Notes: generated from the sequence alone by a model not told the origin. 64,000 nucleotides of DNA from Shewanella xiamenensis (GCF_014647135.1 NZ_BMOP01000001.1:248001-312000); one strand, 5' to 3'; counted from the first letter of the stretch, positions 15,993-24,845 are shown. Program-made: numbers and translations.

Positions 15993-17504
15993 ATGAATGC
16001 TGAGATTGAATTAAAACTGTTTTTCCTACCTAAATTTCTAGAAACCCTGATAAATAAGCTAGATAGCTTAGAAAATGCTGCTCCGCAAGGCACACGTCGT
16101 TTAACCAACGGTTACTTTGACACACCCACATTGCAATTGCGTCAATGGGACATGGGATTGCGGGTTCGTGGCTATGATGGACACAAAGAACAAACCATCA
16201 AAACAGCAGGGCAAGTGATTGGAGGAATCCATTCACGCCCCGAATATAACGTCACCATTGAAGCCGACAGCCCAAATTTAAGCCTCTTTCCCGCTAATAT
16301 CTGGCCCGCCAATGCCAATCTAACCGCTGTACAAACTGAGCTTGGTTGCGTGTTCCATACCGATTTTTATCGCCGAGCTTGGCATGTAACGGTGGGAAAT
16401 AGCCTAGTGGAGGTCGCCTTAGACACTGGCGAAATTACCGCCAATAGCAAGCACGAGGCGCTCTGTGAACTGGAATTTGAGCTGTTAAGTGGAGATGCTA
16501 ATGCACTATTAGTATTAGCAACAGAAGTGGCTGATACTGTTCCAGTGCGTTTAGGTAAAGCCAGTAAGGCGCAGCGGGGCTATCGACTCGCGGGGCAATC
16601 TAAGCCGTTAGCCTTAAGTGCGTTGGAGTTTTTGCCTCTGCCTGTGCCTGAAGATTTGAATCTACATCAACCCCATCAACAGGATTTAACGGCGACCTGC
16701 CAAGTGTTACTTGAAACGGCACTTGAACGTTGGCAGTTGCTTGAGGCGATGATAGCTGATGAACAAGATAACGAAGCTCAGATAGCTCTTTGGTGGCGGA
16801 TGCGTGCTTGTATTCGTTTATTGCGGATGACTCTGAGCCAGTTTGGTCTCGCTAATGCTACTTTGATGCAGCAATTTAATCTTATTGAATCACAACTAAT
16901 GTTTATTGAAGAGGCACAGGCCTTAGCAGCCTTGCTCGGTAGTCAAAAAGGCTTATTAACTCGGCACGACGCCCGTCAAGCTTTGATGCAACAACTACAG
17001 CTGCAATTTGAAGCCATGGATATCTCAGAGCGGTTAAATTTACTCTGGCAAAGAGTTGAATACGGTCAATTGCAGTTAGCGATTGTCGAGATCCTATTGG
17101 CTCTCAGCGCGGGGAATATCGAACTGCCCGCAGAGCTTGGATTATCCCACCATGCTGATCATGCTCAGGAAGCTTCATGGCAGGCGATTTTAGCTGCCAT
17201 GCCTAGCGATAAGACAATGACCGCCGAGGATTATTTGCAGTGTGCCGCGTTACTGGATGAGAGTATTCAAATAGGGCAAGCGTATGGGCTTTTATATGAG
17301 GCAAAATCCCGTGATGCCTTTAGGGCGCCATGGCAGGATTTAGTGTTAGGGATTAGAACCTTAGCCTGTTATCGACAATTAACACTTGCGGCCAAATCAC
17401 TTAGTGTCGATTTAACCGATTGGCTTGAGGACAAGCAGCAAAGCTTACTTTTTGCGATGGAGGCATCGAGACAAAACGCGATTGAGCAAACGACCTATTG
17501 GTAA
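15993..17504 (+). CDS. CYTH and CHAD domain inorganic triphosphatase (YgiF-like)
   Basis: N-terminal CYTH domain (about residues 1-205) with EIELK at residues 4-8 and charged strands such as RVRGYDGHKEQTIKTAG and CELEFELL. It is followed by a CHAD domain (about 220-500) rich in helices with the basic pattern WWRMRACIRLLRM. E. coli YgiF, of the same plan, hydrolyses inorganic tripolyphosphate; CHAD domains bind polyphosphate. The start at 15993 places EIELK exactly as in YgiF; ATG 15978 would add five residues, and neither has a strong ribosome site. It is divergent from the PhoU-PiT pair, so both flanking units plausibly touch phosphate metabolism. The ygiM-like gene is also nearby. Confidence 0.85.
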   Translation: MNAEIELKLFFLPKFLETLINKLDSLENAAPQGTRRLTNGYFDTPTLQLRQWDMGLRVRGYDGHKEQTIKTAGQVIGGIHSRPEYNVTIEADSPNLSLFPANIWPANANLTAVQTELGCVFHTDFYRRAWHVTVGNSLVEVALDTGEITANSKHEALCELEFELLSGDANALLVLATEVADTVPVRLGKASKAQRGYRLAGQSKPLALSALEFLPLPVPEDLNLHQPHQQDLTATCQVLLETALERWQLLEAMIADEQDNEAQIALWWRMRACIRLLRMTLSQFGLANATLMQQFNLIESQLMFIEEAQALAALLGSQKGLLTRHDARQALMQQLQLQFEAMDISERLNLLWQRVEYGQLQLAIVEILLALSAGNIELPAELGLSHHADHAQEASWQAILAAMPSDKTMTAEDYLQCAALLDESIQIGQAYGLLYEAKSRDAFRAPWQDLVLGIRTLACYRQLTLAAKSLSVDLTDWLEDKQQSLLFAMEASRQNAIEQTTYW

Positions 17505-17539
17505 ACGGCCTGTTGGAATAGCCATATTAAACTAAGCTT

Positions 17540-17567
17540 AGGAAGGCAGTGCCTTCCTAATTTTTTT
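17540..17567 (+). terminator. Intrinsic terminator of the CYTH-CHAD gene
   Basis: AGGAAGGCA (17540-17548) pairs with TGCCTTCCT (17550-17558), followed by AATTTTTTT. It overlaps the last codon of the convergent ion-channel gene. Confidence 0.85.
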
Positions 17568-18390
17568 GGGCTTCTAATGCTTGTTTTAACTCAGCAATTT
17601 TGGCCAGCATCTGTGCCTGATTTTGCTCCATTTGCCGCTGGGTTTCTTCCATTCTAGCAAGCGCTAGTTCAAGTTCTGACTTGATTTCTGCCTTATGGGC
17701 ATCTTGGCGCTCCTGTCGTTCGCTTTCATCTGGTGCAACAAACACAGAAGCCATATACCCCGAAATTACCCCGAAAAAACTCACACCACTAACGATCACT
17801 ATGCCACCCACAATATGCCCCGCGGTGCTGACGGGATAAAAGTCGCCGTAACCTACGGTCGAAATGGTCACTAATGCCCACCAAATAGCCTGCTCGGCGG
17901 TTTGGATATTCGCGCCTTCAGTGCCGCTTTCGACAATCAAAATGATAATTGAAGCGAAGGTTAAAATGGTCACCATCGCCACCAGTAAACTGGCAAGGGT
18001 GGCTTGTTTACGTTGTTTTATCAATGGGATAAGGAAGGAGCGGCTCATACGGATTAAACGGATCACCCGCAGGATTTGGAAGACCCGTGCAATGCGTAGC
18101 GCCTCAATAGCAGGAATACTGGCGATGAAATCGATCCAATGATGGCGTAGGTAAAAGAGTTTATTCCGCGAGCGTAATAGGCCAGCAAAAAAGTTGACCA
18201 TAAAAATCATGCAAATCGTGGTATCGATGAAAAAGAGTAATCGATAGGTTTCTGTATCGAGACGGCCAAAGGTCATCACTAGCACTATGATCACCGATAG
18301 CAGCGATAGCAGCATCATTGCAACTTCGATGGGTGAGGGATTACCAACGGCGCGGAGTGACCAAGAGGTTTTATCTGTCATGCCTAACAT
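17557..18390 (-). CDS. Voltage-gated-type potassium channel protein
   Basis: A 277-aa protein with the six-helix plan of Kv-type channels. Hydrophobic S1-S3 (about 25-95) are followed by an S4-like segment with regularly spaced arginines (RIARVFQILRVIRLIRMSR), S5, the pore loop with selectivity filter TISTVGYGDFYPV, and S6 (VGGIVIVSGVSFFGVISGY). TVGYGD is the potassium-selective filter. The C-terminus (about 220-277) is a Glu/Gln-rich coiled coil, probably for tetramer assembly, and no RCK domain is present. The gene is single and convergent with the triphosphatase gene. ATG 18390 was kept; ATG 18381 is possible. Confidence 0.85.
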   Translation of the reverse strand: MLGMTDKTSWSLRAVGNPSPIEVAMMLLSLLSVIIVLVMTFGRLDTETYRLLFFIDTTICMIFMVNFFAGLLRSRNKLFYLRHHWIDFIASIPAIEALRIARVFQILRVIRLIRMSRSFLIPLIKQRKQATLASLLVAMVTILTFASIIILIVESGTEGANIQTAEQAIWWALVTISTVGYGDFYPVSTAGHIVGGIVIVSGVSFFGVISGYMASVFVAPDESERQERQDAHKAEIKSELELALARMEETQRQMEQNQAQMLAKIAELKQALEAQKN

Positions 18391-18527
18391 GATCCCTGTG
18401 TTTTAAGGCGAATGTTTAAGGTAAAAGAGTTTACGCTATGAGTAAATTAACTTTGTGATAAATCGCCCGAGTTAGTCCAGTCAGGCCATTTGACGCCGAT
18501 TTTTGTGCAGGATTAACGCTGAAATTA

Positions 18528-18857
18528 TTAGTCCTTTGCGACAAAGCGTACGAGATCTTCGAGTACTCTACGTTTAATTTCAAGCTGGGCATCAGCACTT
18601 AGGCCGTATTTTTCAGCAAGTTGCACATAATCGTCAGCGTTAAGTGACACGGTTAAACGGGGGCGAGTCGGCCGTTTTGAAACACTTAAGCCCAAAATCG
18701 TTCTGATCTGATCGGAAGGGCTAACGCCCGCATCGAGCGCCGCTTTACGAATAGAATATTGAAACTTTTCATCGAGGTCGAAAGCCACTTGAGTCGCCTT
18801 TGCAGCATCTTGGTTCTTCTGCCATTGCTCTGGAAGAGGGTGTTTCATTTTACTCAT
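18528..18857 (-). CDS. Conserved hypothetical protein, ribbon-helix-helix-like C-terminus
   Basis: A 109-aa soluble protein. I do not recognise a named family. Two halves look alike: VAFDLDEKFQYSIRKAALDAGVSPSDQIRTILG and LTVSLNADDYVQLAEKYGLSADAQLEIKRRVLEDL. Each has a short strand followed by two helices, as in ribbon-helix-helix DNA-binding proteins, so a small regulator is plausible but unproven. The start MSKMKHPLPEQWQ has AGGTAAAACCC upstream. It lies between the channel gene and the DUF2491 gene, all leftward. Confidence 0.6.
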   Translation of the reverse strand: MSKMKHPLPEQWQKNQDAAKATQVAFDLDEKFQYSIRKAALDAGVSPSDQIRTILGLSVSKRPTRPRLTVSLNADDYVQLAEKYGLSADAQLEIKRRVLEDLVRFVAKD

Positions 18858-18964
18858 TGGGTTTTACCTGTTGCTATCAACCGTATATTGCGAGCCAATT
18901 CAATGGGGATTGTAATGGCTTAAGCGATAAAGTGCGAGTCACGCACTTTATCTTTTGCCAAATT

Positions 18965-19618
18965 TTACTGACCTGGCCAGTAGTCGCGAATGTCCGACAA
19001 GGGGCGGTATAAGGTCAGTACCACATCGGTATCGCCACCCTCATAGACTTCAACTTCGACTGCGCGGCTTTCGTCATCATCGAGCAGCAAATAATATTCG
19101 AAGGGTTCACCGCTGGCGCCATTGGCATCCTGCGGCGGTTTAAGTCCTCGATAATCTTCACGGTGAAAGTAGCCAAAGAGTGCAAAACTCACTTGGTGGT
19201 ATTGCTTGCCCAACCATTGTTCGAGTTGTTCTGCTACATCTGGCGATAACTCTTGGGTGGTGAGCTCGGCGTGTCCAGGCTCATCGAACAGGGTGCTAAA
19301 TTGCTCTAGGTCGAATATTTGCTCAACCTGGGAGCGGGTAATTTTAAGGGAAAAAGCAAGGTAAGTTTCATCGTCTTCTTCGATGCTTAAAAACAAGGTG
19401 TCACTTCCATGCCCTTTGAGTACCCATTCGGTTTGTTGTTTACGTTCAAATTCGTAGGTATTAACGGCTTCGACTTTGAGTTGTTGGCCGCGCAATTGTG
19501 GTGGCAGTGCAAAACTATTGTCGATGGAGATCATGTCACCGATCTTGAGCGCGGAGGGATGATTGAGTTCACGCGCTGGTGGCGCCTTTTTACCAAAAAT
19601 ACTGTTAAAAAATCCCAT
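18965..19618 (-). CDS. yjfK: DUF2491 family protein (YjfK-like)
   Basis: A 217-aa soluble acidic protein beginning MGFFNSIFGKK and carrying the DUF2491 pattern (LKIGDMISIDNSF, FLSIEEDDETYLAFS, YYLLLDDDESRAVEVEVYEGG). The function is not known; in E. coli yjfK belongs to a cluster with a PspA-like gene (yjfJ). I chose ATG 19618 because AGGAG stands 6 bases before it; the longer reading from 19642 adds MAHSLGAN without a ribosome site. It is separated from the PspA-like gene by a strong terminator, so it probably has its own promoter in the 80-bp gap. A hairpin (18926-18952) lies downstream. Confidence 0.8.
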   Translation of the reverse strand: MGFFNSIFGKKAPPARELNHPSALKIGDMISIDNSFALPPQLRGQQLKVEAVNTYEFERKQQTEWVLKGHGSDTLFLSIEEDDETYLAFSLKITRSQVEQIFDLEQFSTLFDEPGHAELTTQELSPDVAEQLEQWLGKQYHQVSFALFGYFHREDYRGLKPPQDANGASGEPFEYYLLLDDDESRAVEVEVYEGGDTDVVLTLYRPLSDIRDYWPGQ

Positions 19619-19700
19619 ATTCGCTCCTAAGCTGTGCGCCAATGTTCTGAACTAACCCATGAGTTAGCTTAGACTTGGGTGAATGTTGGTATACCTAAAA

Positions 19701-19748
19701 CAAAAAAGCCGAGCACAATAGGGGGTGATGGTCCCATCAGTGCTCGGC
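19701..19748 (-). terminator. Intrinsic terminator after the PspA-like gene
   Basis: GCCGAGCAC (19708-19716) pairs with GTGCTCGGC (19740-19748). On the minus strand the stem is followed by TTTTTTG. It ends the transcript coming from the cluster's upstream genes before the DUF2491 gene. Confidence 0.85.
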
Positions 19749-19764
19749 GTTTGGTCAATCTTAA

Positions 19765-20454
19765 TTAGCTTTTACGTGCCTTGATACGTTCGAGCACAGC
19801 GTTAGCATTGGATTTTTGCTCACCAATGCCCGCTTCAGCTAACTTAGCCTGCAATGATTTATCACTGCCTTCTTCGGCTAAGGCTTCAGCGGCTTTTAAT
19901 CTGTCATCAAACTGCTGCTGACGCGCTTTGATACGTTCTAAAGAGTCTTTTGCATTCAGTAGCTTAGAGTTGCTTGATGCAAAAGAGTCGGTAATGGTCG
20001 CCGTGGCTTTTTGCACGCTTTCGGTGGTTTTTACCATGCTTAACTGACGTTGATAATCAGACAGTTGACGCTCGGTTTTCTTCACCAAATCTTTTAAGCG
20101 TACCGCATGGGCGCTGAAGCTATCATTGGCGGTCTGCTGCTCAGATAGTTCTTGCTCCAATTGGGCAATTTTTTCCGCCACTTCAATCGCTAAGGCTTCA
20201 TTGCCTTTGTCTAACGCTTGGGCGACATAGCCTTCGTGCTCAGCAATCGAACGCTTTAAGCGGTCAACTTCGCGGCTGGCTTGCATTTCTTTGGCCATGA
20301 CATCGGTCAGTTCGCGCTTGGCGTTGGTTAAATGTTTCTCAGCGTCACGGATTTCCTGTTCGAAAATTCGGGTCGAGTTTGCGTCTACGATGCTTTGGCC
20401 AACTTCGGTGGCACCACCGCGAAACGCTGTTAAAATTTTATTCAGAATGCCCAT
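19765..20454 (-). CDS. yjfJ: PspA/IM30 family protein (YjfJ-like)
   Basis: A 229-aa protein made almost wholly of coiled coil, with the PspA/IM30 pattern: MGILNKILTAFRGG at the N-terminus, then EIRDAEKHLTNAKRELTDVMAKE and long heptads to about residue 185. PspA/IM30 proteins bind and remodel the inner membrane under stress by ESCRT-III-like polymerisation. No pspF or pspBC is in the window, so this is the YjfJ-type paralogue, not the phage-shock PspA itself. It lies 11 bases downstream of the DUF2170 gene and shares its promoter at 20914-20941. The terminator at 19701-19748 ends the unit. Confidence 0.85.
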   Translation of the reverse strand: MGILNKILTAFRGGATEVGQSIVDANSTRIFEQEIRDAEKHLTNAKRELTDVMAKEMQASREVDRLKRSIAEHEGYVAQALDKGNEALAIEVAEKIAQLEQELSEQQTANDSFSAHAVRLKDLVKKTERQLSDYQRQLSMVKTTESVQKATATITDSFASSNSKLLNAKDSLERIKARQQQFDDRLKAAEALAEEGSDKSLQAKLAEAGIGEQKSNANAVLERIKARKS

Positions 20455-20465
20455 GTTGTGGCTCC

Positions 20466-20879
20466 TTATTTCAGATAGTCGACCATTTCATCGATAACTT
20501 CTAAACAGTTATCGGATAATACTGCTAGCTCTTGCTCGATTTCGAGCATGCTAGATTGCAGAGACAGTGCACCGTAAACCACGTATTTGTCATCAATCTT
20601 GGCAAAGGCTGACAATGGCATTGGAATGTTCAATTCGAGCATGGTTTCAAACATTTCACTGCGACGTTCTTGGTTTACTTCATTTTCGCCCCACAGGTAA
20701 CTGATGCAGAGAATTTGGTTATCCGTAACCGATACGAATACCGGGATTTCTTCACGGCCGACCACATTCACTTGCAACACTTCGACTTCACCATCAATTG
20801 GATAGCAATCGAATTGGAAGCCGGTTTGGCTGTTATTGCCAAGGCTGTTGAGGTGATTAGCAAGAGTATGGATATTCAT
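20466..20879 (-). CDS. yjfI: DUF2170 family protein (YjfI-like)
   Basis: A 137-aa soluble acidic protein (MNIHTLANHLNSLGNN..., ending EVIDEMVDYLK) that fits the DUF2170/YjfI family by size, sequence style and its place directly before the PspA-like gene. The function is unknown. AAGGA stands 6 bases before ATG 20879; the longer frame to 20954 would run through the promoter and operators and is unlikely. A consensus-like promoter (TTGACA, 16 bp, TATCTT) flanked by two copies of a palindrome precedes it, so the DUF2170-PspA pair can be expressed apart from the upstream genes. Confidence 0.75.
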   Translation of the reverse strand: MNIHTLANHLNSLGNNSQTGFQFDCYPIDGEVEVLQVNVVGREEIPVFVSVTDNQILCISYLWGENEVNQERRSEMFETMLELNIPMPLSAFAKIDDKYVVYGALSLQSSMLEIEQELAVLSDNCLEVIDEMVDYLK

Positions 20880-20892
20880 ATTTGTCCTTATT

Positions 20893-20941
20893 GACATATT
20901 ATGTCTGTGTTCAAAGATAGCACTGAGACATAATATGTCAA
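20893..20941 (-). promoter_or_regulatory. yjfIJ promoter with two palindromic operators
   Basis: On the minus strand the -35 box TTGACA (20941-20936) and -10 box TATCTT (20919-20914) are 16 bp apart. The palindrome GACATAATATGTC occurs at 20927-20939, overlapping the -35 box, and as GACATATTATGTC at 20893-20905, just past the expected start point. The centres are 34 bp apart. This arrangement is typical of repression, though the regulator is unknown. Confidence 0.7.
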
Positions 20942-20957
20942 GCACTATCTTCATCCG

Positions 20958-22682
20958 TTAAAAAAGATCCAGTCCTTGGGTTTCGGACCAAGCCTGTTGA
21001 TGATAATGGTACAACTGTAATGACCCCAGTTCATTGGGCTTAATATTGGTCGCATCCTGATAAAAATTGGCAGGAAATTCAAATGCGCCTTTAACTAAAC
21101 CTAAGGTTAGCCAGTCATCCACAATTGGCAGCTCTGTCAGCTGCGCTAAACGATGTTGAGCATCTTTGCCATTTAAGGTGGCAATACTCCAACCCCATTC
21201 GCCAAAACTAGGGACATTGTGGTGATATTGTTTTACATCAAATCCCGCTAATGCCAAGGTTTTTGCTACTGAAATAAAGGCTTTTTGCGCATGATAGGGT
21301 GACGTTGACTGTACTGTCAGAGCGCCATCACTGCTCATTAGTTCCTTAAGTTTTCGATAGAAATAATCCGAGTAAAGCTTATTCAGATCTGGATGGCTGG
21401 GATCGGGTAAATCCACAATAATCGCATCATATTTATCCCCTTTCGCAATCAGTTTATCTACTCCATTAAAAGCATCATCGTGGATGACCGTTACTCGAGG
21501 ATCGTTAAACGCATTGCCATTGAGTGATAGCAGGGCTTGGCTTAAACGCGCAGGCATATCAGAATCGGGGGATTTAAACAGTTGCACCAATGCCGCATCA
21601 AGGTCGAGTAGGGTTACTTGTTCAGGTTCCCAGCGCAATACTTGTTTTAGGCCCAGCCCATCACCGCCGCCAATGATTAATACCTTGTTATGACGAGCGC
21701 TAGCAGCAAGGGTTGGATGAACTAAAAACGCATGGTAAATGTGTTCATCGCTACTCGAAAACTGTAAACGACCATTGATATACAAGGCATATACGGGGGG
21801 AAGACCATTGCCGCGTAGGCGCTCTGTAAAGGTCAGCTGTTGAAAACGTGTTGCCTTGGAATAGACCACCTTATCTTTATAAAGCAGATTGTTGAACTGT
21901 TGCTCCCAGCTTGGCCCTCGAATGGCGAGCAGCAACAATACGCCAGTGACGACTAAGTGGCCCACTAACAGTAATTTCGGTCTTTGGATCTTTGGCCAAA
22001 AGCGCCAGATAAATACAAACCCAGCTAACAAGTTAAAGCTGGCGGTGAGTGCTGCGGCGAGTTGTATATCGATGGCCAGCATAAAGCCGACCCAAATGGC
22101 TGCGCCAACTCCTGCGCCAATATAATCTGCGCCGTAAATTGTGCCCGCATTGTGGAGTAAGTGTTCATCTGAAAGGGATTGTCTTACCCTTGCGATCAGT
22201 GGGATTTCCATCCCGATCATCAAGCCGAGCAGCACGCCCCAGACATAAGGTAGATATTCGCTAAGCTTTTGTAGCGTGCCAATCATCCCACCTTCGGGCA
22301 GTTGATCCGGCGGCAAGCCCAAGGTGCTGGCGATGATCATCGGTAGCTGTTGGCCAAAACCTATCACGGCAGCGGTAATTAGAATTGCCAGCGAACCACA
22401 GAGCGCGACGGTGAGTTCGAGCACCACAAAGCCAGTGAATGCATCCTTAATTTTACGCGCGGCAAAGGCTCCAAGGCCCATGGAGACGATCATCAGACCG
22501 ATCATGGTATAGATGGCGGCCTCAAGTGCGCCTAAAATCCGCCCTGCGTAGTGGGATAGCAGATATTCGTAGATAAGACCGCACCCAGCGAGCACGGCCA
22601 TTATGCCCAGTAATAGGACATCGTCGAACCAGCCTAGGCGGCTAGGTTTAGCCGCCGAAGTGGTTAATTGTGACTCGTGCAT
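20958..22682 (-). CDS. Membrane-bound polyamine aminopropyltransferase-like protein
   Basis: A 574-aa protein in two parts. Residues about 20-260 carry seven or so hydrophobic helices; the rest is a spermidine synthase-like domain with the nucleotide-binding loop VLIIGGGDGLGLKQVLR, the acidic ligand LLDLDAALV and the catalytic-region motif IVDLPDPSHPDLNKLY. Soluble SpeE enzymes transfer aminopropyl groups from decarboxylated SAM to putrescine; whether this membrane form does so is not known. Its stop lies 79 bases before the DUF2170 start, and it begins 4 bases after the DUF350 gene, so it is clearly part of that operon. Confidence 0.85.
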   Translation of the reverse strand: MHESQLTTSAAKPSRLGWFDDVLLLGIMAVLAGCGLIYEYLLSHYAGRILGALEAAIYTMIGLMIVSMGLGAFAARKIKDAFTGFVVLELTVALCGSLAILITAAVIGFGQQLPMIIASTLGLPPDQLPEGGMIGTLQKLSEYLPYVWGVLLGLMIGMEIPLIARVRQSLSDEHLLHNAGTIYGADYIGAGVGAAIWVGFMLAIDIQLAAALTASFNLLAGFVFIWRFWPKIQRPKLLLVGHLVVTGVLLLLAIRGPSWEQQFNNLLYKDKVVYSKATRFQQLTFTERLRGNGLPPVYALYINGRLQFSSSDEHIYHAFLVHPTLAASARHNKVLIIGGGDGLGLKQVLRWEPEQVTLLDLDAALVQLFKSPDSDMPARLSQALLSLNGNAFNDPRVTVIHDDAFNGVDKLIAKGDKYDAIIVDLPDPSHPDLNKLYSDYFYRKLKELMSSDGALTVQSTSPYHAQKAFISVAKTLALAGFDVKQYHHNVPSFGEWGWSIATLNGKDAQHRLAQLTELPIVDDWLTLGLVKGAFEFPANFYQDATNIKPNELGSLQLYHYHQQAWSETQGLDLF

Positions 22683-22686
22683 TGGA

Positions 22687-23586
22687 TTACGCCATTAGGG
22701 CCGTGAGGATAAGTGCGATTGCAATACTGATGGCCATTTCCACGGCTGCGATACCAATATTATGTTGTCTTTCGACTTCATCCGCTAAATTGATACGTGC
22801 TAAAACCAGCTTTTTAATGATAAACAGCAGCAGTGTCAGTACGACTAACATTATGATTGAAAACACCAACCAACCAATGATGTTAGTGACATAGGCCGTT
22901 GGATTGAAAAGAATAAAGTGACTCGCAGCATTAAAGCTGAGCGCCATAGCGATCATAAATCCGGCGTGGCGGATGGCTAAAGCGGTATGGCCTTGAGCGA
23001 GTGCCTGTTGCATTGATGAATCTTGGTTACGGCTTGCGAAACGTTTTTCACGTAAGCGGGTGAGAAGCACCAGCATGAGTTGTGAAATCGCAAAGGCGCT
23101 AAAGATGGCAATAAAAGTGTCGATTGTTAAATCTTCAGCCCATAACAGTACTGCGCGAATAATGATTGCGGTGGCGATAGCAACACTGGCATCCACAATG
23201 GCGACAGACACGTTACCTTTAACAATTTGCTGATTTTTATCGAGTTCATTTAACGCGATTTTATCGTGTAGAAAGCGCCCAAATTTAATCAGTATTAAAC
23301 CAAATAAACCATAGGCACTCATGCCTATCGCTTCAGTTAAATAGGAGGGCGCTGCGGCACCAGTGATGGCGCCTGTGAGCACAATGCCTAACGCAGCAAC
23401 TGCGCCAGCAGTGCTGATCCCAAAGGCAAAGTTATCGCGTTCAGCCAGTTCTTTACTGCTGTTGACGCTAACGCTCCATCCTTGTAAATAACGCATTAAT
23501 GTCAATAGGATAACCGCAATCGTGAGGTCGATTGCGAGTATAGTGATTAGCTCTGGTGTGATACCGAAATCCTGAAATAGTGTCAT
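22687..23586 (-). CDS. yjfL: DUF350 domain membrane protein (YjfL-like)
   Basis: A 299-aa inner-membrane protein of about eight helices in two similar halves, matching duplicated DUF350 (AFGISTAGAVAALGIVLTGAI, with a second more degenerate copy near HAGFMIAMALSFNAASHFI). E. coli YjfL has a single-copy form of about 130 aa, so this is a longer, duplicated version. The family function is unknown. AAGGATCTCCC precedes the ATG. It is packed between the lipoprotein gene (15-base gap) and the aminopropyltransferase-like gene (4-base gap). Confidence 0.8.
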   Translation of the reverse strand: MTLFQDFGITPELITILAIDLTIAVILLTLMRYLQGWSVSVNSSKELAERDNFAFGISTAGAVAALGIVLTGAITGAAAPSYLTEAIGMSAYGLFGLILIKFGRFLHDKIALNELDKNQQIVKGNVSVAIVDASVAIATAIIIRAVLLWAEDLTIDTFIAIFSAFAISQLMLVLLTRLREKRFASRNQDSSMQQALAQGHTALAIRHAGFMIAMALSFNAASHFILFNPTAYVTNIIGWLVFSIIMLVVLTLLLFIIKKLVLARINLADEVERQHNIGIAAVEMAISIAIALILTALMA

Positions 23587-23601
23587 GGGAGATCCTTTAC
23601 G

Positions 23602-24591
23602 TTACTTGCCTCGGCGCACACTGCGGGTCGTGCGGTTGCTGGAATTACGGAAACTGCTGTCTTTAGAATAGTTTGAGCGGAATTTACTGCCAGATTGCGC
23701 GCCTGACTTATCTGCTGAGCTTGAACCCGCAGTATTTGCTTTGGGGGCGCTAGTGCTCTCGCGGGAGAGAGCGGTTGAGCCTGTACGTGATTTTGCATAG
23801 GGGCTATCGAAGCGCTTTCCTTGAGAATCGAAACGTTTTTTCGTTTCTGCAAAGACTCTAGCTTGAGCTTCTACCTGTTTTGGCGAGGTGTAGCGATATC
23901 GGCCAACGTCGTTGTAATAACTATATCCACGGTTACCTGACCAGCGGTCGTAATAGATTGGACGCTGAAAAATGTTGGAGAACATGGAATACATGCCGTA
24001 CCAAGCCCAGAAAGACATACCACTAGAGTCAGTCTGCCAACTTCCATAAGCGGGGTTACCCACTAGTTGACTACCAGGGCCATAGTCCTCGGCATTATTG
24101 GCAAGGGCCGCCGCTTCACGGCTGATGGCATTGACACGGGCAAGCTTACCCTCTGACATATCTGCGATCACGTTCACCGGATCGGATAGCATGTCGTTAT
24201 ACAGGCTAGGATCGGCTGCTTGATAGAGATTCTCAACCTCGGCTAATTGTTGGTCGAGATCGGTAAAGTTGGCCGAATTTTTGGCATCAGCTAAGCGGCG
24301 TTTTAGCGAGGCATACATGGGCCCTTCGGCGGTTGCATCCTTGGCTAATTCATCTACTAATGGCGCCAAATCGGGCTTTTGCTGTTTTAGCAAGCTGCTA
24401 TATTGCTTGAGCAGATTAGCATTACGCACCTGACCGTCATCAAGCATGGTATTGAGGGTTGTGAGACGCTGCTCTGTGAGTTGTTGATACTTCTCTATTT
24501 TCTCCGGCCGATCATCGCCACAACCCGTTAGCGATAAGGTCGCGGCCAAAATGAGCATCGACGTGAGAACACGCATTAGCATTCCTGCCAT
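23602..24591 (-). CDS. Predicted lipoprotein, first gene of the yjf-like operon
   Basis: A 329-aa exported protein. The signal peptide ends in the lipobox LTGC (Cys at about residue 24), and the following Gly-Asp-Asp favours a non-standard sorting outcome; an Asp right after the Cys would mean inner-membrane retention, but here it is at +3. A helical region (about 30-150) is followed by a Tyr/Trp/Gly-rich segment (FWAWYGMYSMFSNIFQRPIYY and nearby) and a Ser/Lys/Arg-rich low-complexity tail ending RSVRRGK. It occupies the place of yjfM, but I cannot confirm the DUF1190 family. GGAGA stands 5 bases before the ATG. Confidence 0.65.
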   Translation of the reverse strand: MAGMLMRVLTSMLILAATLSLTGCGDDRPEKIEKYQQLTEQRLTTLNTMLDDGQVRNANLLKQYSSLLKQQKPDLAPLVDELAKDATAEGPMYASLKRRLADAKNSANFTDLDQQLAEVENLYQAADPSLYNDMLSDPVNVIADMSEGKLARVNAISREAAALANNAEDYGPGSQLVGNPAYGSWQTDSSGMSFWAWYGMYSMFSNIFQRPIYYDRWSGNRGYSYYNDVGRYRYTSPKQVEAQARVFAETKKRFDSQGKRFDSPYAKSRTGSTALSRESTSAPKANTAGSSSADKSGAQSGSKFRSNYSKDSSFRNSSNRTTRSVRRGK

Positions 24592-24792
24592 GTTTTCTCC
24601 AAAAGTGCTGAAATAAAACTCAAATATGGGCGGACAATAATAATCAACTTGCCCAATATGTTTGCCTCACAGGTTATAGTACCCTAAACAGCCAAGAAAG
24701 AGGGGTTGCTCTCTTGAGGGAACTTAAGTTTTGCCATTTATAGAAACACGCGTTAAGGCATAGCAACTTTGTTAAACCTGATGCGATTTCAT

Positions 24793-24821
24793 TCTATATC
24801 ATTTGTGACATAATATGTCGA
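24793..24821 (-). promoter_or_regulatory. Predicted promoter of the yjf-like operon with the shared palindrome
   Basis: On the minus strand TCGACA (24821-24816), 17 bp and TATAGA (24798-24793) form a promoter. GACATAATATGTC (24807-24819) overlaps the -35 box in the same phase as at the yjfIJ promoter. The expected leader to the lipoprotein start is about 195 bases. The same palindrome ends 26 bp before the glnE start, so it could also affect rightward transcription. Confidence 0.6.
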
Positions 24822-24845
24822 TGTTTAAATTTGTTAGGGATTATT

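Noticed and set aside
24831..24845. TTG start for glnE
   Set aside because: No ribosome site precedes it, whereas ATG 24846 has TAGGGA at good spacing.
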